Of a stretch of DNA of 64,000 nt, positions 1 to 12,639 are shown in pieces. A model generated the notes under the pieces. It saw only the letters and a list, made by a program, of their open reading frames with translations. It did no database searches and was not told the DNA's origin. Within the stretch, counting starts at the first letter, position 1, and every line of letters begins with the position of its first letter. A program made the position numbers and the translations under genes. The DNA is from Tamarix chinensis (lineage: Eukaryota > Streptophyta > Magnoliopsida > Caryophyllales > Tamaricaceae): the NCBI GenBank assembly GCA_030549775.1, contig CM060177.1, forward strand, positions 59,274,638 to 59,338,637, given 5' to 3'.

Positions 1-239
1 ATGAGGCATTAGATACTAGCTCTATGCTTGGAGAAACATCCACGATGAACTCAACTTCTCAAACTTGTATCATTCTTTGAATCTCTTTAAGGAAAACATC
101 AATAAACTCATGGATTACCACCATATGCTCCAATAGTATTTGTTCTACTTTGATTTCTCTATAACTACATAGGTAGAGTGGATACCACTTACAAACTGGG
201 TTACATAGCGCAATTGTTGACATAATTTTTGTAGAGGGA

Positions 240-650
240 TTGGGTCCACACTTCCAGTATGGAACCCTAGTACCCTTTGGTACTCATAGAACCATATTTT
301 CTTGCACACAATCAATCAGTGCTCAATGCTTTCCCAGCACATCCATTCTAACAATTACATTGAAATTTCATAATTCCAACTCTATAAGGTCCAAAGGGAA
401 CTCATTCTCTTTTGCTAACATCACAAGCCCTTGATATAACCTAGAGAATGGAATTATATCCATTAAAGGCAAAATAATGGAAGTGGAGATACTATTAGCA
501 AGCGATAAGGTAGCCCTAGTCACAAAAGCATATGCCACAAAAGAATGCGAAACACTAGAGTTAAATAATATGCAGCTAGAAAGTGTAGAGATAACACCAC
601 CTTGGTCTTGTCCCTCTACCTGACTCATCACATTCAAGCATCCTACTAAT
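240..650 (-). pseudogene. Copy I gypsy aspartic protease remnant
   Basis: The open stretch 368-637 (minus, 89 residues) aligns by eye with the retropepsin of copy H and of plant gypsy elements. The family sequence is FDTGxSHSF, with the DTG loop supplying the catalytic aspartate that cleaves the Gag-Pol polyprotein. Here the motif reads FNSSVSHSF, so both Asp and Gly are replaced while the flanking SHSFVAYAF block is well kept. Downstream toward position 1 the sequence runs into the protease-RT linker, matching 13880-14190 of H. Family membership is secure; function is excluded. Confidence 0.75.
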
Positions 651-699
651 GAAACTCCTAGGGTGCTATCGAATCCTTTCCCGTTCCCTTTCTAAAAAG

Positions 700-1700
700 G
701 GTGAGGCCTTAGTCCTCTAAACTGACTCGCTCAACTAGCATCACTAGCTGGTAATGGAGGAGCTCTCGGTAACTGAGGTTGTGGTTGTTGAATTGATTTA
801 TCCCATGCTTTAAGCTCTAGCTTGGCTCCTCTAAATACTACCACTATCGACATAGAATTCAAATACTTAGTGTCCCACCATGCTAGACCCATGGCATGTC
901 ACCTTGTTACTTCTACATTATACCCCTGGGTGATTTTACCCACACCTCTTGTAGTGGTAGTGCCTTTCCTTAACATGACCCTAATAACCAACCAAACCTT
1001 GGTGGTAAGCTACCACTAGAGAAAGCACTCTTTTAGTTACTAGAATGCTGGCGAACCTCAAAATTTTTCTTGCTCCCTAACTGAGCACTCCGGGCTTGGA
1101 TGACTCAGGATGCCAATAGATCTTGCCCATAAATCTTGACCATATCTTATGGAGTGACTCCCACCAACAAATACTGGTATTGAATCCCCAATCCAATCTT
1201 AAAGCTGTGATTTTGTATCACCTCGTTAGCTTCCACTTTTGGGAAAACTAAACTAGGTCCATAAATTGAGTGTAGTATTCCTTGTTGGACATTCCCCCTA
1301 CTGAAGAACCAAGAAATCATCGTACTTCTTCATCCACAAGTGATTTGGGTAGAATATAGCTCATAATGCTTCCAAGAATGGCCCCCAACTTGTAAATTCT
1401 CCGCCTTTTCGATGAATACTCGACCACCAAATGTCTTCCTTTCCCTTGAGGCAGTAGATGGCTACATCTACTCTTCTGTATCCCAGGAAACCATAGATTG
1501 TAAAGGTCTTCTCCATGTCTCGGATCCACATTCTATAGTGTCATGATCCTCTTGTTCTTCGAAGATCGCCATATGATGATGCCCAAACCTCTTGAGCCAA
1601 TCCTTTGGAGATGGTGTAGTTATAGGCATTGATGGAGGTGCTTAGATCTGGACTTTCATAAATGCTCACACAATCTCCATAAAGGCTTTGACACATTTAT
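700..1700 (-). pseudogene. Copy I gypsy gag (capsid/nucleocapsid) remnant
   Basis: Gag would form the virus-like particle. The 70-residue open stretch 1317-1529 on the minus strand matches the N-terminal part of plant retrotransposon gag domains (tryptophan-containing block, then a cysteine followed by a hydrophobic stretch) after frameshifts. Near 862-890 the minus strand reads CHGSSMVGH, corresponding to the CCHC knuckle CHWCGMVGH of copy H with the second cysteine changed to serine. Many frameshifts separate the pieces, so boundaries are approximate. Order gag then protease, reading leftward, is as expected for Ty3/gypsy. Confidence 0.65.
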
Positions 1701-2145
1701 AGTGGTGGTTAGTGCCCATCACATCCTTAATATTAGAAGAAGTTAGGGTAAAGTTCAGGCTACTAAGTACTAAGGCGTGCACAAACAAACACAAGTTAAC
1801 TATAATACATTCCCAACTCAACTCTCACTCACAAACATCCAGATTTGGAAGAATCATAGTTTACCAAAAAATCAAGAAAAGAAATTCAATTTAAAGCCAT
1901 TGGTATTGTAAAATACCTTAGTAAAATTCTTAAAAGATATAGAATTTTTTTAGGAGTCGTTCGAATACTACTATGGTATCGCTAAGTTATTGATGAAAGC
2001 GATACACTTAAGAAAACTCTACTACTAACCTATGGTATTAGCATAAATAATTGTTGAAAGTACTACATTTTTAAGAAAATGCACTAACACCAACCTAAGG
2101 TATTAGCTTAAAAATTATTGGATGTATTTGCAATTTTAGAAAATA

Positions 2146-2157
2146 CTTTAATACCAA
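2146..2157 (-). other. Copy I primer-binding site (initiator tRNA-Met type)
   Basis: Immediately inside the LTR end the minus strand reads TTGGTATTAAAG, a decayed form of the TGGTATCAGAGC site that pairs with initiator tRNA-Met. The same place in copy H reads TTGGTATCAACG. Two more GGTTGGT/GGTTAGT-like units follow at about 66-bp spacing down to about 1960. Confidence 0.55.
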
Positions 2158-2160
2158 CCG

Positions 2161-4885
2161 AGAACACCTCCATTTTTTACTACAAAAAATTTCATTAAAA
2201 ACGTATTCCAAAAGTAAGAAACACTTGAAAATTGGGTGTCACTTCCGTACTTGATATAGGTTAGGCATTTTTCACCTACCCCATATCAGATACAAGGCTA
2301 AACTAGCAAAAATACTAAAATAATAAAGTGTGTAATAATAATTTAATTGAAACCAAGTTCCAAATGCTTACAATAATGACCTTAATGGGTTCTATTCAAA
2401 TAATTAACAAGTACATGTTAGAGTACAAAGTTTCAAAATATGGGTTGTGGTAAGAGGCCTAAAATAGATACTATGGTCTTCTATAATCCTTGTCAATTTT
2501 TTTCAAATGTCCTCAATCACAACCTTGAGCCAAATAAGGTAGGCTCTTTATTGGCCATCCGAGAAAACCTGCACAAGTTCCTCTACTAGTAGTAATGAGC
2601 AGGTGACCGAGTAAACGAGCACATTATTTCACTATATACTGAGTCAACCAAGTTACTCACTCAATGTACACATGTATAATAGTTTATCTTTCATGATATA
2701 GATATAGTAAGCATTATGAAGGCCATATATATGCATAAGTATAAAAGCACATAAAATCATACTGTCACGCATAATTCTAACAAATAGAATACAAGCAAAT
2801 AAGGTAAATCCTTTATTAAGCCATATTGATCACTTTTTTATTTCCATTTTCCCCAACCATGTGGGTTTACTATTTATCCTTGTCCAATGAGTTTCATATC
2901 CATCGTATGGTTTAATCCAATTCTATACTGATTTCTATTACTCATATTCCCATTTTATCACCAATTACAAGTGAGTTACATATTTAGCCTTTACTTTGCT
3001 CATAATGCATGTTATATATTATGATCCATTTAAATTCCTTAATCAGGCCAGTAATACATGATAAAATCATTATTTTATCCCATAAATAACTTTGATATAG
3101 TCCCAAATATAAACCCCAAATATAATTGAATTATAAAGCAACAAATCATGTAAACTAGCTGAACCAATAGATTAGCCTAGTCCAATCGGTTGACCGATTG
3201 CACCAACCAGTCAATAAGTTTGGGTTAACCATTCGATCGATTCAACCAAACTAGATCATACTTTCTTTAACCAATCAATTAGTTTAGGCAAACCGGTCAA
3301 TTGTTCATATACCAATCGATTGGTTTTTGTCAAATTGGTCGATAGGTTTAAGTGGAGAGCAAGACCAAGGTATTTGTAGGCAAACCAATCAATAGGTTTG
3401 GTCAACTAGTCAATTGTTCTAGGAACTAGTTGATAAATTTTACCTAAATGATCAATCAGTTTACCATAACACAATACAAAATTCATAAACTCCATACATA
3501 TTCCAACATAAAAATCATTTATACTCCTCTTAGAGCATGTACCAACATCAATTAACATATTACTAACCAGATTATCACACATTTCTTGACATAACATCCT
3601 CATAAGCCATTTCCTCAAATTTCATGCTCTTCTCTCAACTTACGTCATTTAAACACTTAAAGCATGTATACCACTGCATTTCATCATACCAACATGTATA
3701 ATCTAATAAAATATATCACTTTTCATATAGTGATACATGCTAACATTTTAGGTGCAGGAATTACTTATTTGGTTTAGGCTAAGTCCCTCAAAAGTAGGTT
3801 TTCCAAATCTAAAAAAAACTTTAACTCTCAAAACTAAACAAATAAAAATCTTAACTTAGCTTTCATACTAAAACCTCATAAATTTCAAACAAGAAAATAG
3901 AGGGATATAACATACCATTGGGTAAAATAGGGAAAACTCAATTGGACCATTCAATCTTTTCCCTTTGCTTTGCTTAACAATTAAAATAAGGTAAAGATAG
4001 AGGTAGGATCATGTGATTGTGAAAAAACAATTTGGAAATTGATTGAAGTATGGGAAAAAGAAAAGAAAGCAAACTTAGAGAATTTTTATTGGCTGAAAGA
4101 AAGTGAAATGCATAAATGATTAGGGTTATTTATAGCCAATCAATCAAAGGGACATAGAAGGGTTTGGAAGAAAACTTGAAACCATACTTGTCAACTTTTG
4201 AATTAGATTAAAATGGTTGGATTTGCTTGGGACTTACTGACCTAGTCTCCAAGGCTTAATTTGTGACTCTAAGGAACTCAAGTCAAATATGCCATAATTT
4301 TCATACATAAATGAAGAAATGCAAGGTAAATGTGGAAGGAATATTCTAGCCACTTAGAACATGCTTGAGATTGAAGTAATCAATCTCAGAACGGGGAAGA
4401 GGAGAGAGGAGAAAGAAGACAAGTGGCTAAGGTAATCTCTCAACATCAAGTATCTCATATTTTAGGTTAAATGCATCATGAAAATAGTTAGAAATCTCTT
4501 GCGGAAAATTGATATGAGTTGGTAAGATTCTATTTTAGTGTGAGGGACTTTTCAAAAAATCAAACTTTGATAAATATGAACAAATAGATGAACTAGTAAA
4601 TTAGTTTGGGTATATCAGTCGATGGTTCATCCACCAATTGATTGGTTTTTCCAAACTAGTTTGATTTTGTCAAGGAACTCATTTTGGCTAAAATGACAAA
4701 CTAATCAATTGGATTATGGAACTAATTGATGGGTTTGCCTGAAAAACTCACCAAACCTCATTTCCTACATAATTTCAAATAGAATTTCATTCTAAATTAA
4801 ATCATAGCATTGGATGAAAGCCAAAGGCCCAAAATTTGTCAAAATTTCTCATCCATCTATTAAGAAGAATTGTGGGGGTATTATA
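2161..4885 (-). repeat. Copy I 5' LTR
   Basis: The minus-strand LTR starts at 4885 with a decayed TGTAATACCCC (plus strand GGGGGTATTATA) and ends at 2161 (plus strand AGAACACCTCC, from GGGGTGTTACA). Its content runs parallel to the H 5' LTR at 15917-19388: a GGTGACCGAG..AACGAGC block near 2600, a TATATATGCATAAG block near 2725, clusters of AACCAATCGATTGG-like palindromes at 3160-3430 and 4590-4740, and shared blocks at 3820-3960 and 4370-4440. No gene lies within it; short ORFs here are incidental. Confidence 0.75.
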
Positions 4886-7285
4886 ATTAGAATACTGATG
4901 GTGTTAAAGGATTTTGTTAAAGTCCTTAACCTTGTTTATTATTCTTTTTCTTGAGAGGTAAGCCATTCTTGCCTCTTAAGAGAAATGAGTTGACATGAAG
5001 TTGTTGGGGAATAAGAAGTATTGAGATATGTAAGAATATGCTTGTGCTAGAGATTTCAGAAAGAATAATATACCTTCATTTAAATATATGATATTATTTT
5101 GGGTAAAAGGCATGTGTTAGTTTATTTTATACTTAAATGATGGTTTTAACTTATGAGTATAATTTGTGTTGATAAGTGGTTTTAAATCATTATAAGATGC
5201 TAGAAATATGTTATAGAATGATTTTAATTCATGATAGTTCATATAATCCTATGCTACAATGTTGGTAGATTTTTGTAAGAAATTTTCAAAGTTATTGTTT
5301 TACTAATAGTATCATTGGTTTACTGATGTGCCTCATCCATCAATGTGTCATAGTGACCCATCGACTAAGAGAAACTTTAGTAGATTAATGGAGCTTCTTT
5401 GATCATCTAATATTTCCTTTTAGTTGATTATTTTTCCTTATTCAAAGATATGTTCTATATTTGGTTGATTGATGATTGTCATCCATCGAGGTGTAGATTG
5501 ATAGTGCTTCTCAAATCAACTATTATATTCCTTCATTTGACTAGTTATTATTGTCCTAAGATGTGTTATGTTCTTGGATGATTAACTAATAAGCCTTAAT
5601 GGTCAATGCACAGATCTCTTCTTTCGATCAAGTGATATGCTTCTTAGTTAATCAAAGGTCATGTTTTATACATTGCTACAATCTTTATAATCCACTTTTT
5701 GTCCATGATATCTTAGCACCAAATCCTATTCTTTAAGGCATTTTTGGAAACAATTGACCATCTTACTTAGTTATTGACTTATTGGATGTAGGATAAATGA
5801 TATTCTTAGGATCCAACTAAACTTTGTTAGTGAATAAAAATCAAGAATAAATGAAAACTAATTGATGAATTAAGCATGTACATATGGATGGATCGTATGG
5901 TTCTAGATTTGTGAGTGTCACCTTATATACCCTCAATGGGAAGTATGGAGCATGGTGAAACCTTTTATGGTTTTGTTTGGATTATGTGGTAAAAATACCT
6001 TAGGCATATCTTAAATTCCAAATTGAATAAGATACTAAATTCTTAAAGGGAAAGAGAGTTCAATTGAGCCCATGTTTCTCTAACTCTTGAAGTACCTAAC
6101 AAGGGTTAGCTATTGAACTATGGTTCACCTATTGGTAGGGGAACCCATGATGGTTTTGGTACCACTTCTAATCTACTTAGACCACTAGTGTACCTAGGGG
6201 TTAACACGTAATGGTTAGGATACCTAGAATAGTTTCGATTGCTTGCTACCTTGGCTTATGTTTGTAAGTAGTAGATAATGATGGTTACATTTTTATGGTT
6301 ACTTAGTAACCTAGATATTATTGGAATTCTATTAAGGGTGATTCCCATGATGGAGAACTTATTGTTCACTCATAATTCTTCAAAACGTTTATTAATTCCT
6401 ATGAATTATTTGAAACTCTTATGAATCTACATAGATTTGAATAATGTGGTCGCCATGATGTCAAGGTAATAATTGGATTAACCTATTATAATAATGAATG
6501 GCTTTTAGTGTCTTCATATGTTATCCACTATGTAAGGTATCTCTACTAAGGTTCATGATGATGTATGTAATTCATGTAATGTATGTGATTAACATTTTAT
6601 ATATGTCTAGCGGTTAATATGATAGTTATAACATTCTATGCATATGTAAATGTATCGAGTAATGAGGATCTAATGAGTATAGTTTGTCTCTATAGAATGT
6701 TAACATATAAGAATTATTTGTGCATGACCAATATGATTGGTATGCCCTCTATGACCTTCTATGTTTCATGAATTCCATAATAGATAACTTGGCTTACTTA
6801 GTATGTGATTAATGAAATGCCCATTTAATATATCACCTAATGAATCCCATAATTAGAGGACTTTTGTGTAGGTAGTGATGGATGGCTAATAGGAGGCCAT
6901 ATACTTATTTGGGGCTTGAATACCTAGAGTAAAGACATACCAGGACACCTTTATCTTTTGAGATTCCTTTGTAGCCAAGAATTGTTTTATGATGTTTTAT
7001 TTTGGATTTCTTTATTTATTATATTTTGTACTATTTTACACTTTTATGGCCTTAGTTGTACACCTAAACATTTTACCTCTTATATTATTTACATACTTTA
7101 CTTATCTCAATATTGTGTTAGTTTGGACACTAAAATTTATGTCTAGAATGGGATGGATGATGGGATTTCTATCTTATGCTAGGTATGGTTGTATCACACC
7201 TTTTTCATAGAAGTGTTCTCATGTTTTCACTTCTACCATGTTTTATAACGAAAAATTTTTACTAGTGAAAAATAGGGGTGTTACA
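4886..7285 (+). repeat. Plus-strand large LTR remnant (3' part)
   Basis: No gene is recognisable. The segment ends at 7285 with GGGGTGTTACA preceded by ACTAGTGAAAAAT, which is the 3'-terminal signature of the other large LTRs in this window (GGTAGTGAA...GGGGTGTTACA). No primer site follows, so it is a solo or 3' LTR rather than a 5' LTR. The start is not seen and copy I abuts it at 4885. A cluster of CCATCGAC/CATCAATG-type short repeats at 5320-5560 recalls the palindrome clusters in copies H and I. The LTR assignment of the body is inference from its end. Confidence 0.45.
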
Positions 7286-9100
7286 CACGAACATAGTTAA
7301 ATTTCAACATTTTGTTTACTTATATGTCACCCAAGAAGGAAGAAAATTTTATGTGGGTATTGAGAAGTTCAAGATATTAATGGATCTTGAAATTCCTTCT
7401 ACTATCATTCTCATCTCATAGAATTTCTTATGCATAACTCATGTAAGTGAGAATGTATAGGAGAAATACAAGAAATTTAGGAGTAGAATATTCCACAACT
7501 AAAAAAGTAAACATAGATGTAAACATATATATAGTTTTTTTAATACTAATAGTTGTCTATAAGTTCATTATCAAAAAATAAATGGCATGAAAAAGGAATG
7601 AAAAAATTGATGGCTTTTAAAGAATTATAGCTGCGGTCTATAGTGGGAGCATATTAGAAAAGAGTATAAATGGTGTCTATAACATACTAGGATTATTTTT
7701 CTTCCAATATTTTAAGGGTAAAGAAATCATTTCCAAGCTTTAACCATCATTTATACCTTATTTCAAGTTTTTTCCATTTTTTTTGTTATCTTTACTTTAA
7801 CAACATTTTTTTTATTCTTTAATTTTAACCTAGAGGGCATTTTCCACTTCTCACATTCAAACAAACACACACGAAGACATATCATGCAAACTAATATATC
7901 CATAATGCCTTCCACAATTTTTTTTATTTCTCTAACACCTTCTTCTTCTCCACTCACCACCTTTATCACTACAGCTAGCCAACCTTATATCTCTTTTATT
8001 TTATCCATTATTTTCTGATTAGGTGTGCCTATTTCATCTTCCTTCTTCATAAATGTTTCCTTAATTTTTATATTTTTTGTGTTTAATACATAATTAGAAG
8101 TTCTTTGATATCAAATTTATAGCTGTGAGTTTAATTTAAGTGTAGTATATTTGTACATTTTTTTATACATTCTGTTAAGATATTATTGTTGTGATTTGTC
8201 AACAGTCTTTTGGTGGGCATCTCACTTGTTTGTTTTGGAAGATTTTTTTATTTTAGTTTTTTTATATCTTAATGTTGAAATCCTCAAAAAGGGATTATGA
8301 TGCTTCTGAATCCAAAAATAAAACATTATTTTGGCCTTCAAATTATTGTTTATACAGTTGGAATCCATTTTTGTGAAAACCATCTTATGGTACGACATGT
8401 GTGGTTTTCTAAATGTAGCATATGATCTTTTAAGAGAATAATATCATATAAGTTAGGTGTATTTTTAAAAGAACCTAGAGGGTGATGAATACGATTTTTG
8501 GACTAAACTTGATAAAGTAAAAATTTGACACATAATGTATAGTATTTTTAAAGAATATAATGTTTCTACTTGAACTACTAAAAGGGTTTGTTTTTTAGCT
8601 TTCGATTCTTTGGTGTATTTATTAATTATTAATTTTCTCTTGGTTTATGAGGTTACTATTTCAATGACCTTCTAAGAGCTAATTTGTAAGTTAATCTCGG
8701 TATTCTCTCTAGGTTCATTAAAATGCTTGGTAACACACAACCTTATTATAATGAGTTTTAAGGAGAGTAGTGGTTCATTAAAATGTATTTCACAAATGAT
8801 AAAAATATAAAACTGAAAGAATAATTTATGAGTGTAATCTAGCAAGAATGAAATAAATATTACATCAAGAAGTAATTTCTATCCAAGTAAAATGATCACA
8901 AACACTATTGAAAATATCTTAACTTGATATGAGTTTGAAAGTGAGAAGTTGAGAATTAATTTTAGGTAGGCGTAAATAATTGATTTATGTAATTAATGAG
9001 ATATCAAAAGTTGTTTGTATGCTTCGTCATAAATACTATTTTATCCTTATGGACTATTGTTTATTCATTGGAATAAAATAGCATATATTTGTTACAAGAG
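7286..9100. other. Unassigned AT-rich stretch
   Basis: About 1.8 kb without a supportable gene. Plus-strand translation of 8270-8960 gives moderately long pieces between stops that look like decayed coding sequence, but I could not assign them to a family. It may be the 5' part of the CACTA element displaced by copy H, or unrelated spacer. Confidence 0.3.
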
Positions 9101-9980
9101 CAACATACCGATTTTTTTCATCATTTAATGCTAACCATTCAATTAGTTGGGTAACATATGTCAATTGATTACCCATAAAAGTTGATCAATTGTTAAAACT
9201 AGTTGCCCGACTGTTTTTAGGTATGAAAGGAAAATGTTTCCATAATGCAAACTAGTTTATTACTTATTAAAACTAGTTGATTTGCTTTATTATAGTACAT
9301 TTTTTGTTTTATAAACATATGAGAGTAGTAGAATGGTTTAATAAACCTGTTAATGTGTCCTTCATGCCAATTGATTACTTTACTCAAAGTATCTAATTTT
9401 TTTACTACCAAAGCAACAACCATTTTGCACTTTATCTCAAACTGTATCTTAATTGGTCAAACTAGTGGATTGGTTTCTAAACCAATCAATTAGTTTGGTG
9501 AAACTAGCCATAGTGTTTAAATATATATGAAATGGGTTTATATAGTCAAACTAGTTGATCAATTTTGTTAATTAGTCGATGTGTTCAAATAGAGACTAAA
9601 TAGGTTTCTATTGAAGCAAAACCCATTGATTGATTATTCAAACAAGTTACTTGGTTTGTGAACCATTTGATTTGTTTTAGAACCAATCCATTGATTTACT
9701 AAACCAATTGATAGATTTGAGTTTTTATACATTTAACATCCTTAGTTTGAACCAAACTAGTCGATCGGTCTTGAAAATAACCGACTAGTTTTGATTGGAA
9801 CTAATTTATAAAAAAAAACCTTTTCAAAGAGTTTGGGAATAAAATAAACAATGAATTTTAATAAAATTAGTTTTAAGGAAGATTTTAAAAAATACCAATA
9901 GACTAAAGTCAAAGGTGCTTGCTCATTTTACTTTAGAAGATATCTTAAGATATGGAATATAAAAATTAAGGTCTTGAGTC
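9100..9980. repeat. Cluster of palindromic ~20-bp repeats
   Basis: A dense run of imperfect copies of motifs such as AACCAATCAATTAGTTTGG and AACTAGTTGATCAATT in both orientations. The same kind of repeat occurs inside the LTRs of copies H and I (17690-18000, 19080-19240, 10790-10940, 3160-3430, 4590-4740). It lies where the rest of H's 3' LTR should be, but beyond the repeats the sequence does not follow the H 5' LTR. It may be a diverged LTR part or another element. Confidence 0.5.
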
Positions 9981-11087
9981 TTGGTCAAATCTTCAAACCT
10001 TCAAAACTAAAAATCTTAATTTAGGTTTCATATAAAAACCTCACAAAATTGAAATAAGAGAACAGAGGGGAAAGAACATAACACTGGGGAAAAATAAGAA
10101 GAACTCAACTTGACCACTCAATCATTTCCCAAAAATCTAACTCTATCTTGCTTAACAATTAAAACAAGGTAGATCTAGAGGTAGGATCAGGTGAGTGTCA
10201 AAAAAAAATTTAGCAAGTGCTCAAAAAGTGTGGGGGAAAGGAAAAGAACGTAGACTTAGAGAATTTTCAGTGGCCGAAAGAAAATATAATGCATGGAGAA
10301 TTGGGGCTATTTATAGCCAACAAATTAAAGGGAAAATAGAGGGGTTCAGAAGGCTACTCAAAACCCTACCTATGAGTATTTAAATTCAATAAGACCTATT
10401 TGATTTTTCTAGGATTTGCTTACCTTAAATCTGAAGCTCAATTTGTGACTCTAAGGAACTTAGGTTAAATAGGCTAAAAGTTTCTTACATAAATGAAGAA
10501 ATGGGAGGTTAGCATGGAAGCAATCTTCCAACTACTCAGAAGCACACCTGAAGTCAGTACAATCAATCTCAGAATCGGGTAGAGGAAAGAGGTAGAAGAA
10601 GATAAGTGGCTGAGGTCATCTCTCTCCATCATGTGTCTTGTTTGGCCTCTAAAACAAATTGAGGTAATATTTTAGGTTGAATGCATCATGAAAATGATTA
10701 GGAATCTCTGAGGTACAATTAATATGAGTTGGTAAGGTTCCATTTTTGTGTAAGTAATTTTTTTGAAAATCAAACGTCGGAAAATATAACCAGTTTAATG
10801 AACTAATCAATTGTTTTGGGTATATTAGTTGACTCTTCATTCATCAGTCGATTAGTTTCCCCAAACTAGTTGATAGAGGAACTTATTTTAGCTAAAATGA
10901 TAAACCAGCCGATCGGTTCATAGAACCCATCAATGGGTTTGCCTAAAAACTCATTAAACCTCATTTCCAACATAATTTTAAATAAATTTTCATTCTAAGT
11001 CAAATCATAGCATTTGATTTAAATCAAAGGCCTAAAATTTATCAAAATTTCTCATCTATCCATTATACAGAAGTGTGGGGTATTACA
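9981..11087 (-). repeat. Copy H 3' LTR, truncated
   Basis: Starts on the minus strand at 11087 with TGTAATACCCC and follows the 5' LTR closely (shared GTGTGGGGTATTACA end, AAATCATAGCATTTGATT block, palindrome cluster at 10790-10940, GACCACTCAATCATTTCCC near 10105). Clear collinearity with 18240-19388 stops near 9985. The U5-side end is not found, so about two thirds of the LTR is lost or unrecognisable. Confidence 0.7.
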
Positions 11088-11104
11088 ACACTACCCCCTT
11101 AAAT
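11088..11104 (-). other. Copy H polypurine tract
   Basis: On the minus strand AAGGGGGTAGTGT directly precedes the 3' LTR start TGTAATACCCC. Element G has the closely similar AAGGAGGTAGTGA at the same place (23953-23966). This is the expected plus-strand priming site of an LTR retrotransposon. Confidence 0.65.
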
Positions 11105-11229
11105 TTGTTGTGTCCCTAAAGCTTATAATAATCAATTCATACATTACACAAAAGGTCATACGCATACCATGTTGATAGTAAAGAAATAGGGATACTACCC
11201 CCTTATGGAGAAAGGTTTACACTTATGAT

Positions 11230-11700
11230 AACAAATAAGAAAACAACTCTAGATATTTAGATTGAATTTCATCCTTGGCCTCCCAAGTGGCTTCCTCTGT
11301 ACCATGCTATGACCAAGGACTTTCACTAAAGGAACAATTTTATACGAGTCTCTCTTATCTTGGTGTTAAGGATTCTAATTGGTCGCTGCTCATAAGTTGA
11401 AGACTCATCGAGCTTGATCGGCTCTGGTCATATAATGTGTGAAGGATATGCTATATACTTCGGTAGCTGAGATACATGAAAGATGTGCATGCAGGTTAAC
11501 TCCACTAGTAAATCTAAACGATAAGCAAATTCACCAACATGATACAAAACCACATATAGCCTGATGTACCTTAGACTAAGCTTACCCTTTCTACCAAATC
11601 TCATGACTTCTTTAGTGGGTGGGATCCTTAAAAGGACTCTGTCTCCTTCCTTGTACCCATCAATACATCTTTTTAGATCTAGGTAGCTCTTTTGTCAATC
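11230..11700 (-). pseudogene. Copy H integrase C-terminus and chromodomain-like tail
   Basis: The minus strand encodes, with few breaks, HIFHVSQLPKYIAYPSHI followed by a block ending PLVKVLW and EEATWEAKDE. In plant chromoviruses this follows the integrase core and forms a chromodomain-like module thought to guide integration to heterochromatin. The GPFEIL/YRL block upstream (around 11520-11640) is present but frameshifted. It ends about 130 bases before the polypurine tract, as expected for the polyprotein 3' end. Confidence 0.72.
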
Positions 11701-12500
11701 CTAGGTGGCTCTCATCTAGTCTTGAATCTAACGGATGTGCCTAAATGTCTCCTCAATTTTCTAGTCCTAGAACGAATGTATCACTAATGTCATTCCAACA
11801 CGAATGATTACGACACTCCATTCAATATAAGGCTTTAAAAGTCACCATCTTGATACTGTCATGGTAAATATTATTATTGTAGAAGTTGACCAAGTTAAGA
11901 TAACCTTTTTAACTTCCCTTAAAGTATATCACACATGCCTGAAGCATGTTTTCTAGAGTATGAATGGTCCTTCTTATCTGACCTTTGGTAGTTTGGTGAA
12001 AAGTTGTACTGATCTTTAATTTTATACAAAAGGTAGCTTATAATTTCTGCCACAAGTGTGACAAGAACCTAAATTCTCGATCGGATATAATTTCCATAGA
12101 AACTCCATGAAGTCTCAACACATATTTTCTATAGGCATCAGCTAATTGTTCCATGCTCCATGTTGCCTTCATCGAAAAAAACATGGTTGTCTTAGTTAAA
12201 CAACCCATAATAATCCAGATGGAATCATATCCACTATCGGTCATTGAAATCTAACCACAAAGTCCATTGAGATGCTATCCCACTTCCACTCAGGGACTTC
12301 TAATGGTTGTCCTAACATTACCTGTCTCTTGTGTTTGATCTTAACAATTTGACAAGTTAGAAATCGAGCAACAAACTATGCTACTTCCTACTTCATGTGA
12401 GGCCACTAATATCCCATCTTTAGCTCCTTGTATAACATGTCCCCTCTAGGATGTACTGAATAAGGAGTGTAATGTCCTTCCTCAAGAATCTTTTTCTTGA
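11700..12500 (-). pseudogene. Copy H integrase zinc-binding and catalytic core remnant
   Basis: The open stretch 12038-12244 (minus, 68 residues) carries the core signature: GYDSIWIIMGCLTKTTMF (family: GYDAIWVIVDRLTKSAHF), then LRLHGVSMEIISDREFRF (family: RLHGVPxSIVSDRDxRF). The second catalytic aspartate lies in SDRE and is kept. Sequence toward 12500 corresponds to the HHCC zinc-binding part and toward 11700 to the TPFE..YG block, both in broken frames. The enzyme would join cDNA ends to host DNA. Confidence 0.75.
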
Positions 12501-12639
12501 GCTTCACATAATCTTATGGTCACACTATCTAGCACAGTATCTGATACTACAATCCTCATAGATCTAGAATCCTTTAGCTCTACCTTCTATAATAGCTACC
12601 TCAATTCATCTTCTTGATCTCCTAGCATAGTTGGTCTGA

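Larger units (their letters stand above)
1..4885 (-). mobile_element. Copy I: partial Tekay-like Ty3/gypsy retrotransposon
   Basis: Read on the minus strand this is a 5' LTR (4885 to 2161), a primer-binding-like site, then decayed gag and protease; RT and integrase lie beyond the left window edge. The stretch 1-4885 parallels 13880-19388 of copy H in the same order and strand, so the two are copies of one family. It differs from H in having an LTR about 0.75 kb shorter: the H segment 16557-17320 is absent. The right flank after the LTR begins ATTAG; the left flank is outside the window, so a target duplication cannot be tested. It is a dead copy, with stops throughout and a damaged protease site. 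Confidence 0.8.

Noticed and set aside
7966..7980. CACTACAGCTAGCC as a possible left CACTA terminus
   Set aside because: Only the CACTACA hexamer-like core matches; no subterminal repeats follow and nothing links it to the transposase.
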